Part shown: one piece after another, positions 8,365 through 17,410 of the stretch | How the letters are laid out: the number at the start of each line of letters is the position of its first letter | Numbering within the stretch: position 1 is the stretch's first letter | DNA from: Candidatus Obscuribacter sp. | Lineage (GTDB): Bacteria; Cyanobacteriota; Vampirovibrionia; Obscuribacterales; Obscuribacteraceae | NCBI GenBank assembly: GCA_016712465.1 | Contig: JADJQZ010000001.1 | Coordinates: forward strand, 2,108,001 to 2,172,000 | Reading direction: 5' to 3' | DNA: 64,000 nucleotides | The notes under the pieces: generated by a model | Databases searched by the model: none | What the model was told of the DNA's origin: nothing | What the model saw: the letters and a program-made list of their open reading frames with translations, nothing else | Position numbers and translations under genes: made by a program

Positions 8365-8697
8365 CTACCGGTCAGCTTTTGCCCTTGTTTCAAAGAGAAT
8401 TTTGCAGGATACCGTCTTTTCTCTGGGTGGCAGGCAAAAATGGCAGGGGCGCATGCCCTGGGCCAGGCAGGCCGATTTGGAAGGCAGGTATCGTCGCTTG
8501 GAAAGGGCCATGATTCTGCCGTAGGGACAGTCAACTTCATGAAACTTGAGAGAGATAATATTGCCGATATAGCCGTTTTCAGGAGGTTTTTCCCGTTGGT
8601 CTTGAGCATATACGGAATTCTGCCGGAAACCCGGGCAGGTCAGGACCGCGGCTAATGCCAGGCTAAGGTTTAAAATTGGTCTGCCGTCATACTTCAC
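8365..8697 (-). CDS. Secreted Ada-like metal-binding domain protein
   Basis: A 110-residue protein from GTG 8697, with AGGGGGA just upstream on the minus strand. Residues 1-31 form a signal peptide ending at VYA. The mature part has the pattern of Ada-like zinc domains found at the ends of thermonucleases and DNA/RNA non-specific nucleases: KFHEVDCPYGRIM, then a Leu-Pro-Ser segment, LAQGMRPCHFCLPP, with H and C in the first half and CHFC in the second. Here it stands alone without a nuclease domain. It follows the divergent pncB promoter region and precedes the 880-residue protein on the same strand. Confidence 0.65.
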   Translation of the reverse strand: MKYDGRPILNLSLALAAVLTCPGFRQNSVYAQDQREKPPENGYIGNIISLKFHEVDCPYGRIMALSKRRYLPSKSACLAQGMRPCHFCLPPREKTVSCKILFETRAKADR

Positions 8698-8845
8698 TTT
8701 TCCCCCTGTAGACTAGTTCACACAGACGGCTGGCAGACCGGCCGGTTAACGGACGCCACTACCCCCCAAGGATATATACGTCGGGAAGAGGCTTAAAGTT
8801 CAAATCGCCGCCGATAATTCAGACAATCAGATAAGAGGTCCAGTC

Positions 8846-10393
8846 ATGGAAACTAAGAGGGGCATGCCCAGTCAAATTTATCGACCCGGACTGGCCACCC
8901 TTACGGATCTTTATCAGCTCACCATGGCTTACGGCTATTTTCAGGTGGCGGCAAGAAAAGCACTCAGTCAGGAAGCAGTCTTTCATCTCAGCTTTCGCAA
9001 TAATCCCTTTCAGGGTGGTTATGCAGTGGCCTGCGGTCTGGCTTCCCTCATAGATTTAGTAGAGAATTTTTCCTTCCAGGAAGAGGATCTTGCGTTCTTG
9101 GGCGGGCTCAATGGGCGGGATGGCGCACCTATTTTCAGCAAGGAATTTCTTGCATATTTGAAGGGCATGAAACTAACTCTGGATATCGATGCCGTGCGCG
9201 AAGGCGAAATAGTCTTTGCCCATGAGCCTCTGGTGCGAGTGAAGGGTCCGATCATTCAGTGCCAGCTTCTGGAGACGGCCCTCCTGAACTTTTTCAACTT
9301 TCAAACCCTGATTGCCACAAAGGCCGCCCGGGTTGTCTATGCCAGCCAGGGACGACAGGTCTTAGAGTTTGGCCTGCGCCGGGCCCAGGGCGTAGACGGC
9401 GCCCTGACAGCCAGTCGTGCTGCTTATCTGGGTGGCTGCCATGCCACCTCCAACGTGCTGGCCGGCCGCCTCTACGGCATACCGGTCAAAGGTACCCATG
9501 CCCACAGCTGGGTCATGTCCTTTCCCACCGAAGCGGAAGCGTTTCATGCCTATGCCGAGGCCATGCCGAACAACTGTGTTTTTCTGGTGGATACCTATGA
9601 CACTCTCCATGGTGTCAAGACTGCCATCGAGCAAGGACACTGGTTGAAGGAGAACGGTCATGACCTGGTCGGTATTCGTCTTGATTCCGGCGACCTTGCT
9701 TACTTGAGCGCCGAAGCCCGGCAACTTCTCGATAGAGCCGGTTTTGCCGATGCCCAGATCATTGCTTCCAACGACCTCGACGAGCAAGTTATCGAATCTC
9801 TCATAGACCAGGGCGCCATGGTAGACGTCTGGGGCGTGGGAACCAAATTGATCACTGCTGCCGACCAGCCGGCCCTGGGCGGTGTCTACAAGCTAGCCTG
9901 TGTACGGGAATGCAACTTGCAGGATGGCACGACTAAGCCCTGGCAATATCGCATCAAGCTCTCCGAACAGGTGGTAAAAATTTCCACTCCCGGTGTGCAG
10001 CAAGTGCGTCGCTTCTTCAGTCAATCTCAGAGCGGTACTAAGACCTTTATTGCCGACATGATTTATGACCAGGAGAGCCAGGCTGAGCCGGAAAATCTGG
10101 TGGTGGACCCTCTCGATTTCACCAGGCGCAAGCCCGTGGCTCCGGGTACGGCCTATGAAGAGTTACTGGTGCCGATCTTCAGGGGCGGCCGCTGTGTCTA
10201 TTCCATGCCCGGCCTGGAAGAGAGCCGAAGCTTCCGAGAGCAGCGCTTGCAGGGCTTCCACCGGGGTATCCTGCGCCTTCTCAATCCGCACCAGTACCCC
10301 GTGGGCATCGAGGCCGGCCTGAGCCGGGCCAAACTGGCACTGATCATGAAAGAGCGCGGCTTCAACGGCGAAAGTCACGAAAAACTGCTTTGA
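8846..10393 (+). CDS. pncB: Nicotinate phosphoribosyltransferase
   Basis: A 515-residue protein starting at ATG 8846 with AAGAGG at 8833-8838. It makes nicotinate mononucleotide from nicotinate and PRPP, the entry step of NAD salvage. Diagnostic segments are LATLTDLYQLTMAYGYF near the N-terminus, FHLSFRNNPFQGGYAVACGL, EFGLRRAQGVDGALTASRAAYLGGCHATSN, GTHAHSWVMSF, LVGIRLDSGDLAYLS and VDVWGVGTKLITA. This is the long, bacterial/plant type of PncB. It stands alone, with a 148-base region upstream that separates it from the divergent Ada-like gene. Confidence 0.96.
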   Translation: METKRGMPSQIYRPGLATLTDLYQLTMAYGYFQVAARKALSQEAVFHLSFRNNPFQGGYAVACGLASLIDLVENFSFQEEDLAFLGGLNGRDGAPIFSKEFLAYLKGMKLTLDIDAVREGEIVFAHEPLVRVKGPIIQCQLLETALLNFFNFQTLIATKAARVVYASQGRQVLEFGLRRAQGVDGALTASRAAYLGGCHATSNVLAGRLYGIPVKGTHAHSWVMSFPTEAEAFHAYAEAMPNNCVFLVDTYDTLHGVKTAIEQGHWLKENGHDLVGIRLDSGDLAYLSAEARQLLDRAGFADAQIIASNDLDEQVIESLIDQGAMVDVWGVGTKLITAADQPALGGVYKLACVRECNLQDGTTKPWQYRIKLSEQVVKISTPGVQQVRRFFSQSQSGTKTFIADMIYDQESQAEPENLVVDPLDFTRRKPVAPGTAYEELLVPIFRGGRCVYSMPGLEESRSFREQRLQGFHRGILRLLNPHQYPVGIEAGLSRAKLALIMKERGFNGESHEKLL

Positions 10394-10409
10394 ATTTCAA
10401 TCTCAAGAG

Positions 10410-10772
10410 TTAGCGGCTGCGGCCCCTGAGGGCAATCAATCGACCTTCATATGGGTGGTCCTGTTTCGCCGTCATGCGTTCTTCGATGGCGTTCATCCAG
10501 ACCGTCAGCACTTGCAGATGGGCAAGACCCTTTTCTCCCAGCTTCTCTTTATGAGCCTTCAATTGCCGGAAGTATTTGATTAGCGCCGAAAAGAGACGGA
10601 AAGATGCTTCCGAATCGGAAGTACCGAAGCAACTGAGGCCAAGCTCTGGTACGTAGGCGACAAAACGCTCTTTACCGTCTTTGGTCTGGCTCTGCCAGAG
10701 TTTTGCGGAGAGGAGTCCATCACTGAATGGCAGAGGGACTTCTCTCATGCCGCTTGTTTGTTTTGACTTCAT
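10410..10772 (-). CDS. Conserved hypothetical, HicB-like fold possible
   Basis: A 120-residue cytoplasmic protein with no signal peptide. The segment ERFVAYVPELGLSCFGTS, followed by SEASFRLFSALIKYF, recalls the HicB-type pattern of a strand ending in a Pro-Glu-Leu turn followed by a helix, but there is no HicA partner nearby and the similarity is weak. The rest is basic and helical (KAHKEKLGEKGLAHLQVLTVWMNAIEERM). An internal Met at residue 9 is an alternative start. Convergent with pncB, and upstream of miaA on the same strand. Not recognised. Confidence 0.55.
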   Translation of the reverse strand: MKSKQTSGMREVPLPFSDGLLSAKLWQSQTKDGKERFVAYVPELGLSCFGTSDSEASFRLFSALIKYFRQLKAHKEKLGEKGLAHLQVLTVWMNAIEERMTAKQDHPYEGRLIALRGRSR

Positions 10773-10853
10773 CGTAGGAACGAGCCAAGAGACCTTACTC
10801 TTGTTAGTATAGCTCTTAAACGGCAGGCGTCTAGACTCAGATATGTTGCTAGA

Positions 10854-11837
10854 CTACTTTTGCAGAGCCAATTTCAGAGATATTTCTTTCATACTGATCT
10901 CGAACTGCTCTTTTTCGCTGCTTTTATCTACGCATATATTGATTGCCTTTTTGTTGGCGCGGAACCACATGATTTGCCGCCTGGCCAGCTGATAGTTGTG
11001 TTTTACAGCTTCTTCATGGGCGGTATCAAGATCAATTTGTCCATCCAGGAACTGCAGATATTCCTTATATGGAACGGCATTTGTAAGGGCCTGGCTGCGA
11101 CCGAAGCGCGAGAGTAGATGCCTGGTTTCATCCACTACACCGGCTTTAACCTGTTCTTGCAGGCGATCGATGATGCGCTTTCTCAGGACCTGGCGATCAT
11201 CGACATTGAGAAAAAGCCAGAGCAGATCATAGGGCACATCACTACGCCCGGCTGCCTGTGAGAACGGTAGACCAAGGGCCCTGCTTACCTCGATCGCTCG
11301 GCTGAGGCGGAAAACATCATTTTTCTGGATACGCATGAGGGAGTCCGGATCTAGTTCTTCCAGAATTTCATGCAGGGCTTCCACTCCTTTTTCTTCCACC
11401 AATTGCTGCAACTCGCCCCTGAGTTTCTCGTTCGGCGGCACCGAGGGTATGTTCATGCCTTCCAGCAGCACTCTTGCATAGAGACCGGTGCCGCCGCAAA
11501 CAATTGGTACCTTACCCTGGGAGATAAGGGCAGTCAGAACCTTCTCTCCTTCTTCTTTGAAGTTGGCTGCCGTGTAGACCTGGGAAGGATCGACCAGGTC
11601 GAGCATATGGTGTTTGATGCCGGCTTGCTCCGCCAAACTCGGCTTGGCCGTGCCTATATCCATATGGCGATAAACCGTGCGACTATCGCAAGCCAATACT
11701 TCCGCCGTTTTACCGGCAAGTGTTTTAAGCTTTTGGCCAAGCTCTATGGCCAGTCTGGTCTTGCCTGTGCAAGTGGGCCCCACTATGGCAATCACTAGGG
11801 GCTTTGCCGCGGCAATGGGAGTTTCGCTCTTTTCCAA
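10854..11837 (-). CDS. miaA: tRNA dimethylallyltransferase
   Basis: A 327-residue protein starting at TTG 11837, eight bases after the Yip1-like stop, with AGGTCAG as the likely ribosome site. It transfers a dimethylallyl group to A37 of tRNAs reading UNN codons. Motifs: P-loop GPTCTGKT at residues 20-27, the substrate motif DSRTVYRHMDIGTAKPS, HHMLDLVDPSQVYTAANF, PIVCGGTGLYARVLLEG, and AVPYKEYLQFLDG near the C-terminus. Normal length. It forms a run with the Yip1-like and sppA genes on the minus strand. Confidence 0.95.
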   Translation of the reverse strand: MEKSETPIAAAKPLVIAIVGPTCTGKTRLAIELGQKLKTLAGKTAEVLACDSRTVYRHMDIGTAKPSLAEQAGIKHHMLDLVDPSQVYTAANFKEEGEKVLTALISQGKVPIVCGGTGLYARVLLEGMNIPSVPPNEKLRGELQQLVEEKGVEALHEILEELDPDSLMRIQKNDVFRLSRAIEVSRALGLPFSQAAGRSDVPYDLLWLFLNVDDRQVLRKRIIDRLQEQVKAGVVDETRHLLSRFGRSQALTNAVPYKEYLQFLDGQIDLDTAHEEAVKHNYQLARRQIMWFRANKKAINICVDKSSEKEQFEISMKEISLKLALQK

Positions 11838-11845
11838 AATCTGAC

Positions 11846-12697
11846 CTAAGTAGCCGGCAGCAAGCGGGGCAAAATCTGTATGAATAGAGAACCGAAAGCC
11901 ACCACCAGCCAGAAAATGTAGACAAAGGCGAAGAGCGGCGGCACAACGATGAGAATAAGACTCAACTTGGGAATGGATGTGCGCAGCGAGGCCTGGAAGG
12001 TGACAAAGAGCAGGAAGAGAAACCAGAGAGCCGGCATCATGGCCAGAAGCGGAAAGAAATTACCCAGAAGGTTGCGAAAACACAGTACCGGTGCGAAGAA
12101 GATAAAGGGTAGGAAGGACCAGGCTGTGGCTATGAGCGCATTTCCCAGTTTCAGTCGACCGCGCATGAAGATACTCAGGTAGTAGAGCACCACTGCCATG
12201 AAGAACCAGTTGAGCGCGCCCGATAGAGTGAACATGAGACCGCTGCCCACAGAGGCCTGTATGCTGTCGGCCTTGAAGCGCAACCAGCCCGTCATGGAGA
12301 GAACCATAATGACGAAGAACCCTGACTGAGCTATGTTTCCGGCAGTGCACGGATACTTGGTCTGGTCGCTGAGGATGAGCATGGTTTGTCTTGGTGCCAC
12401 AAGAACGCCGTAGAATATGTCGGCAAAGAGGTTGAAGCTGTTCTCGTACTGGCTTTTCTTTTGTCCTTCTCCAGGTTCGGGGAGAACTTGGGCTTGAGTT
12501 TGAAGCTCTTCCTCGGCCGGTACTTGCGCACTCTTACTTGAATTGGGTTCTACCTTCCCTTCCGGTTCCCGCAAAACCTGCCGGAAGGCAAGTTCCAGTT
12601 CAAAGGGCTTTGAATCAACAATACGCTTTTCCGGGTCCGGCAATTTTTCCAGTTCGGCTTCCGGCATTTCGTCTCTGGGTTTCTCTGCTTCGCTCAT
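11846..12697 (-). CDS. Yip1-like integral membrane protein
   Basis: A 283-residue protein. The first 95 residues are charged and probably cytoplasmic (EKPRDEMPEAELEKLPDPEK, then Gln/Glu-rich). The segment NLFADIFYGVLVAPRQTMLIL is the usual amphipathic opening of Yip1-domain proteins, followed by about five hydrophobic helices (around 128-150, 160-182, 192-212, 216-240 and 252-280). Bacterial Yip1 proteins have no agreed function. It sits between sppA (14 bases upstream) and miaA (8 bases downstream), so the three are probably one transcript. Confidence 0.75.
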   Translation of the reverse strand: MSEAEKPRDEMPEAELEKLPDPEKRIVDSKPFELELAFRQVLREPEGKVEPNSSKSAQVPAEEELQTQAQVLPEPGEGQKKSQYENSFNLFADIFYGVLVAPRQTMLILSDQTKYPCTAGNIAQSGFFVIMVLSMTGWLRFKADSIQASVGSGLMFTLSGALNWFFMAVVLYYLSIFMRGRLKLGNALIATAWSFLPFIFFAPVLCFRNLLGNFFPLLAMMPALWFLFLLFVTFQASLRTSIPKLSLILIVVPPLFAFVYIFWLVVAFGSLFIQILPRLLPAT

Positions 12698-12711
12698 TGG
12701 TACCTTTGCCT

Positions 12712-13704
12712 TTAGCGATAAAGCCAGAGTGGTTGTCTGGTCAGGGCCGGCGACAGTTCCACCGGCACATAGGAACTCAGTTCCATCTTGCCGGAAAGGG
12801 GTGGCGCTTCAGCTCCGGCGCTCTCCAGTAAGGTGGCCAGGAAGCTGTCATTGCTCACATCTTCCACCGGCAAGTCGGCGGAGTTCTTGAAGCGCTCTTT
12901 GCAAAGCTTTTGCAGAAGCGCCAGGGCATCGCTGTAGGTGCCGAGTTCGTCTACCAGTTTGATGGCTTTGGCCTGACGCCCGCTGTAAATGCGACCGTCG
13001 GCAATACGTTTCACTTCTTCGATGGGCAGGGCCCGTCCTTCGGCTACCACCTGAGTGAACTGATCGTAGGAGTCCATAATCAAGTCGGTGAGAATCTGCC
13101 TCTCTTCTTTGGTCATCTTGTGATAGGGAGAGGCGATGTCTTTGAACAGTCCCGACTTGACCACTTCCGGCTCAATGCCGACCTTGTCGGCCAGAGCTTT
13201 GAAATTCATCAAGTTCATGATCACGCCGATACTGCCCGTCAATGTGCCGGGATTGGCCACAATTTTATCGGCGGCACAGGAAACATAGTAGCCGCCTGAG
13301 GCGGCCATGTCGCCCATGGAGACAACCACAATTTTGTTCTTCTTCTTGAGCTCTTTGACGGCCTCATAAATTTCCTGGGAAGTCGGTACGGTACCGCCGG
13401 GAGAATTGACCCTTAAAAGTACCCCTTTGACTTTGTCGTTCTTAATGGCTTTGCGCAAGTCTTTCAAGGTTTCAGTGGCCGAGCCGGCTGAAGATGAAAG
13501 CAAACCGGAGTCGGCCTTGTCGATGATCATGCCGGATAACTTGACCACTTGAATGCGGTCCTTAAACTTGGTCATCAGTCCGGAGCCGTTTCCGTCCTTG
13601 GCAGCCGGTGCACTGGCCAGACCCTGGGTCAGCACCGCCACCGGAATGGCAAGGACGCAGAGAGTGAGGATGATCCAGACGAACCAGCGTTGATTGATAC
13701 GCAC
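12712..13704 (-). CDS. sppA: Signal peptide peptidase SppA (S49), short form
   Basis: A 330-residue membrane-anchored serine protease; residues 9-27 are the single transmembrane anchor. The nucleophile Ser136 lies in GDMAASGGYY and the general-base Lys188 in SGLFKD, which is the Ser-Lys dyad of the short SppA form. LRVNSPGGTVPTSQEIYEA and NPGTLTGSIGVIMN also match. SppA cleaves leftover signal peptides within the membrane. It is followed closely by the Yip1-like membrane gene and miaA. The C-terminal tail ends in a basic LWLYR segment. Confidence 0.93.
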   Translation of the reverse strand: MRINQRWFVWIILTLCVLAIPVAVLTQGLASAPAAKDGNGSGLMTKFKDRIQVVKLSGMIIDKADSGLLSSSAGSATETLKDLRKAIKNDKVKGVLLRVNSPGGTVPTSQEIYEAVKELKKKNKIVVVSMGDMAASGGYYVSCAADKIVANPGTLTGSIGVIMNLMNFKALADKVGIEPEVVKSGLFKDIASPYHKMTKEERQILTDLIMDSYDQFTQVVAEGRALPIEEVKRIADGRIYSGRQAKAIKLVDELGTYSDALALLQKLCKERFKNSADLPVEDVSNDSFLATLLESAGAEAPPLSGKMELSSYVPVELSPALTRQPLWLYR

Positions 13705-13793
13705 CAGTATTGACCTCGGCTAAAGCTAAGCTACAAATATTAGCTGATAGGGCGAGGTTCTGTATGGATTATGTATCGGCTTAATATGTGCGG

Positions 13794-14981
13794 TTACATA
13801 TTAGTGCCGTCTGCCGTTTTGGCTTTGCCGGCCAGGCTGCTGGTATCTTCCAGTTTTTGAATTTCTTCCTTGACTTGATTGTCAAGCTTAGATACTGCGT
13901 CGTTGCCGGCCATGTCGATGAGATTCTGCCGGTAGCGGTGCACGTCATCCACGAGACCGTCGATGTCCCGCTGAGCTTTGCGCAGGGTGTATTGCATTTC
14001 CAATTCCTGGGCCGGCGACTTGGCGGCCATGCCGGCCATGTTGCGCAACTCTTCCAAGTCGGTTGTGGCCCGGCTCATGTGCAGAACGTTTTTCTTGTAG
14101 CAACGGTAATTATCCACAAGTTTGTCGGCAGTGCCGCGCACCATGTTATAGAGCATGATCAGCTCGGCTTGATTCAAGGACATGCGTTCCAGTTGTTTCT
14201 TGTCCATGGCGCCGTTCAATTGGCTGAGCATGCTGGCGGCAAAGTTCTGGGCCATATAGGTGCCCTGGTTGGGTGCCACCATACCCATGGAGCCGATGGC
14301 GCCGAACATGAGGGAACTGATGGTCTTCATCATTATGTGGGTGGCATGACCCTTGTCTGAAGTAGGGACAAGCTTCTGCACAACAAACTGAATATCAGGA
14401 GATTTTTCCAGGGTACTTTCCCAGAGGTCGGCGATTTGCTTTTTCTCGGAGTTTTCCAAGACTTCCGCTTTCTGCATGACTTCATCTTGGGATTCAATCA
14501 GAGCCAGGGGTTGCGCGTTTATAGACTTGGCAGTGTCGGATATGGAACCCTTGCCAAGCACACCGTTTTTGCCTTTGCTGTCCTTATCGCCTTTATCACC
14601 TTTCAAATCTAGCTTGGGTAGAGCACCACCCTTGACACCATCCTCCGGACCCTTCGGCACAAAGTCGTTTATGGTGGCACCGGTTTTCAAGGCACCGTCT
14701 TCGCTGACATTACCTTCATCCCCTGCGTCTTTGAGCTTTAGCGGTGCCAGGTTGGGTTTCTCTTTCCCTTGCTCAGCACCATTGGTAGTACTGCTGTTTT
14801 CTTCTACGCTCAGTTCATCATCAATAATATCTGTCGTAGGCAGAACGAAACTTGGTTTTTTGCCGCTCGTCGGCAGGGAGATAGCGGCCGCTGAACCGGA
14901 CAGCAAGACTTGAGATAAAACCAGACTGAGTGCCAGGCTGAGAGCTTTGGCTGGTTTCTCTGAACTTTGCTGAAACATCAA
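13794..14981 (-). CDS. Secreted hypothetical protein, helical C-terminal half
   Basis: A 395-residue protein. Residues about 10-34 form a signal peptide with an Ala/Ser-rich end (SGSAAA). Residues 40-160 are low-complexity and acidic (ENSSTTNGAEQGKEKP, LDLKGDKGDKDSKGKNG). From about 165 onward it is helical, with a likely coiled-coil region (MQKAEVLENSEKKQIADLWE, LEMQYTLRKAQRDIDGLVDDVHRY). I do not recognise the family. It is separated by 312 bases from the next gene upstream and probably has its own promoter there. Confidence 0.7.
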   Translation of the reverse strand: MMFQQSSEKPAKALSLALSLVLSQVLLSGSAAAISLPTSGKKPSFVLPTTDIIDDELSVEENSSTTNGAEQGKEKPNLAPLKLKDAGDEGNVSEDGALKTGATINDFVPKGPEDGVKGGALPKLDLKGDKGDKDSKGKNGVLGKGSISDTAKSINAQPLALIESQDEVMQKAEVLENSEKKQIADLWESTLEKSPDIQFVVQKLVPTSDKGHATHIMMKTISSLMFGAIGSMGMVAPNQGTYMAQNFAASMLSQLNGAMDKKQLERMSLNQAELIMLYNMVRGTADKLVDNYRCYKKNVLHMSRATTDLEELRNMAGMAAKSPAQELEMQYTLRKAQRDIDGLVDDVHRYRQNLIDMAGNDAVSKLDNQVKEEIQKLEDTSSLAGKAKTADGTNM

Positions 14982-15187
14982 TACTGTTTCCTTCGTGGCT
15001 GTCGTAAGTGCACTGACTTCTAATAGAACCGATTGATCTGATTAATTAGAAGTGCCCGGCAGTTAATTTGTTCCGTTGTCTGAGGCAATGTCCTGAAAGT
15101 ATATAAGGAATCACTGTCAGAGAATGGCTCAAGAGCGGGCTGTCCCCCTGGGGCATTAACTGCCCCTAAGGCAGTCTCTGCACCGTA

Positions 15188-15261
15188 GTCAATATACCAT
15201 GCTCGGATCTCTTTGAAAGTTACCTTTTGTCAATATCTGTTTGCCTTTACGGAATATTGAC
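15188..15261. promoter_or_regulatory. Three GTCAATAT boxes and a hairpin in a 312-base gap
   Basis: The gap 14982-15293 holds no gene. The octamer GTCAATAT occurs at 15188-15195 and 15229-15236 and, inverted (ATATTGAC), at 15254-15261. The last two form an inverted repeat around a 17-base centre. A separate GGGGCA/TGCCCC hairpin lies at 15150-15166 without a T-run on either strand. The boxes could be operator sites upstream of the secreted protein that starts at 14981, but this is inference. Confidence 0.3.
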
Positions 15262-15293
15262 GGTGGTTTGCTGAATTATGTTTAAGGCTGATT

Positions 15294-17015
15294 CTAGCTC
15301 GGTCGGGCCCCTTTGGAGACCATCATGATGGCTCCGATAAGCGCCACTGTGGATGTGAGCTGGTCGGCAATCATGGATGTTTGCGTCATGGGATCACCTT
15401 TGAAATAAGAGAAGATGAACCAGGCTTTAGCAATCAAAGCTACGCCGATAAGCGCCATTGCCATTGGTGCCATGGAGTTGGGCGCATTGCCGCCGCCCTT
15501 TGCCCCGTAAGAAAAATCTTCATCATCGGCATCGACCTGCATATCGGAACTGCGGCGGGATGCGCGGGGACCGGTGCGGCGATCACCGAGGGCACGACGA
15601 TCGGAGGGCCCGACAAAGTCGTCAGGCTCATCTGCAGACAGTAGACGAGAGCGCAATTTCTCCGGCTGTTTGTTCTTTTCCTCCAAAGGTTTTTGAGGAG
15701 CCGGTGCTGCCGGTGGTGCCGGTGCAGTCGGTGCCTGCATCGGCACCGGTGCCGGTGCGGGCTCTCTGGCCGGTTCCAGTTGAATGAGGGTTTGCTCCGG
15801 CATTCGGTAATTACTGTTGGTGGGTTTGGGGGCCGGCTGCGGCTGATAACGCGGCGGCGCCTGGGGCATCTGGGGCAATTGGGTGGAAGATGCACCGGGA
15901 CTGGCGCTGAACTGGGAGCCGGTTACGCCATATTCATAGGATGGCTGAGGCTGAATCTGCGCCTGGGGCTGAATATGAGCCTGGGGGGCAGGCAAGGGCG
16001 CCGGCATAGGAGAGGGCGCCGGTGCCGGCCTCGCTGTTTCAGGCTCAATGTTTTGCCGTTCAGGCTCCGGTCTGGTTGGTGCCTTGGGCTTTTCATGCCT
16101 TGGGGCTCTGACCGCCAAAAGCGGTGAGCGCAGAGCATTTTCGTCGGGCTCGTCGTCAGAATCGTCTTCGTCGTCCGAATAGTCGTCAAATTCGTCGCCG
16201 CTGCCGCCCAGTATGGGCGAACGCAGACGTCCGGGGCGGGAATTGCTGGTGCCGTGACCCCGACCTCTGTCTATGGCGGGCATTTCTTCGAAGTCGCCGT
16301 CATCCCCGCCCAGCAGCGGTGAACGCAGCCCCTTGGGCGGTTTGCTGTGATTGACGGGCGCTTGGTCGTCACTCTCGGGCAAGTCATGGCTTCTGTGGGG
16401 AAATTCGATATGGCTCTTGCCGGCGGCACCGCCGCCTCCACCGCCCAGTATGGGGGAGCGCAGTCCGCCTTTGCGGGGGGCTGCCGGAGGATTGGTGCCA
16501 AATTCTTCGTCGTCGTCGTCGAAATCATCGCTGCCGCCCAGCATGGGCGAACGCAGCCCCCCTTTGCCTTTACGGGTGGTAGGCGCCGGCTCATCGTCAA
16601 AGTCGTCGACGGCACCGCCGCCCAGTATGGGGGAGCGAAGCCCGCCTCTGCCTTTGGGGCGATCGCTCTCCTCGGCTTTGCCGCCCAGGATGGGGGAGCG
16701 CAGCCCACGCCCACTACGTTTCTGGGGTTCGGACTGGGGCTCATCTTCTTCAAATTCATCATCATCGCCCCCTCCCAGCATGGGAGAACGCAAACCCTTC
16801 TTATTCTTTCGTTTGGGCATGGTCTGCGCTTCCGGCTCTTCATCGAGGGGGTCATCGGCGCCACCCAGAATAGGTGAATGCAGCTTCGGTCTGGGTTTGA
16901 CAGGGGACTGCTCAGGTATTGCCGCAGTCATCGGTTTTGCCAGTCTGCCGCCGCACTCTTTGCAAAACTGCGCCGCATCCTCGTTAACGACCTGGCAAAT
17001 ATCACACTGGATCAC
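15294..17015 (-). CDS. Zinc-ribbon membrane protein with ten LRSPxLGG-type repeats
   Basis: A 573-residue protein from GTG 17015, with GAGGG upstream. Residues 3-21 are a zinc ribbon (CDIC, CKEC). Then the motif L-R/H-S-P-I/M/L-L-G-G recurs with its Leu at 45, 75, 105, 126, 154, 185, 230 and 264, plus degenerate copies LRSPLLAV (295) and LRSRLLSA (454). Each repeat is followed by an acidic Asp/Glu stretch and often preceded by a basic Gly/Lys run. Residues 310-445 are Pro/Gln/Ala-rich. Two hydrophobic segments lie at about 517-537 and 553-568. The family is unrecognised; the repeat looks like a short linear motif used for binding or modification. Confidence 0.8.
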   Translation of the reverse strand: MIQCDICQVVNEDAAQFCKECGGRLAKPMTAAIPEQSPVKPRPKLHSPILGGADDPLDEEPEAQTMPKRKNKKGLRSPMLGGGDDDEFEEDEPQSEPQKRSGRGLRSPILGGKAEESDRPKGRGGLRSPILGGGAVDDFDDEPAPTTRKGKGGLRSPMLGGSDDFDDDDEEFGTNPPAAPRKGGLRSPILGGGGGGAAGKSHIEFPHRSHDLPESDDQAPVNHSKPPKGLRSPLLGGDDGDFEEMPAIDRGRGHGTSNSRPGRLRSPILGGSGDEFDDYSDDEDDSDDEPDENALRSPLLAVRAPRHEKPKAPTRPEPERQNIEPETARPAPAPSPMPAPLPAPQAHIQPQAQIQPQPSYEYGVTGSQFSASPGASSTQLPQMPQAPPRYQPQPAPKPTNSNYRMPEQTLIQLEPAREPAPAPVPMQAPTAPAPPAAPAPQKPLEEKNKQPEKLRSRLLSADEPDDFVGPSDRRALGDRRTGPRASRRSSDMQVDADDEDFSYGAKGGGNAPNSMAPMAMALIGVALIAKAWFIFSYFKGDPMTQTSMIADQLTSTVALIGAIMMVSKGARPS

Positions 17016-17410
17016 TATTTATCCCTCACTTGCGACCGGCATTATTATCGGAACCGTTTCTTGCATTGGCTTGGTTGCTTTTGCTTCGTTGCAAACCGGC
17101 CCATAAATGCTATCCCCAGTTTAATTGAACACTATGTATAAAAGTAAGGGGGATTTTATATAGTCGGCAGAATCAGGCGGGTTGCCATGGGATTCGCCCC
17201 GGATTGGCAAGCGGCCCGGTAGCATGCGGCAATCTGTGATTGCGCTAATGAGTTGCCCTTCGCTTAATGTTAGACTTCGTTTTCGCTTTCCGCTTGACTG
17301 CTTGCGTAAGTAATACTTGCCTCAGTCAAATTTAGCGGGAACGTTTGGTCTGACATTGCCGTCGCATTTTCAGTTAGCACAGAAAAATTTCAAGGTTCGG
17401 GGTGTTTTTA
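17016..17410. other. Divergent intergenic region, no gene seen
   Basis: A 395-base gap between the divergent LRSP-repeat gene (minus) and the poly-Ser secreted protein (plus). It contains an AT-rich stretch at about 17128-17163, suitable for the minus-strand promoter. I see no convincing -35/-10 pair, no RNA gene and no coding sequence. Confidence 0.4.

Noticed and set aside
15150..15166. GGGGCA/TGCCCC hairpin as a terminator
   Set aside because: No T-run on either strand.
16351..17106. Plus-strand frames over the LRSP-repeat gene
   Set aside because: Ser/Pro-rich products result from reading the repeats backwards; the minus strand has the zinc ribbon and membrane helices.
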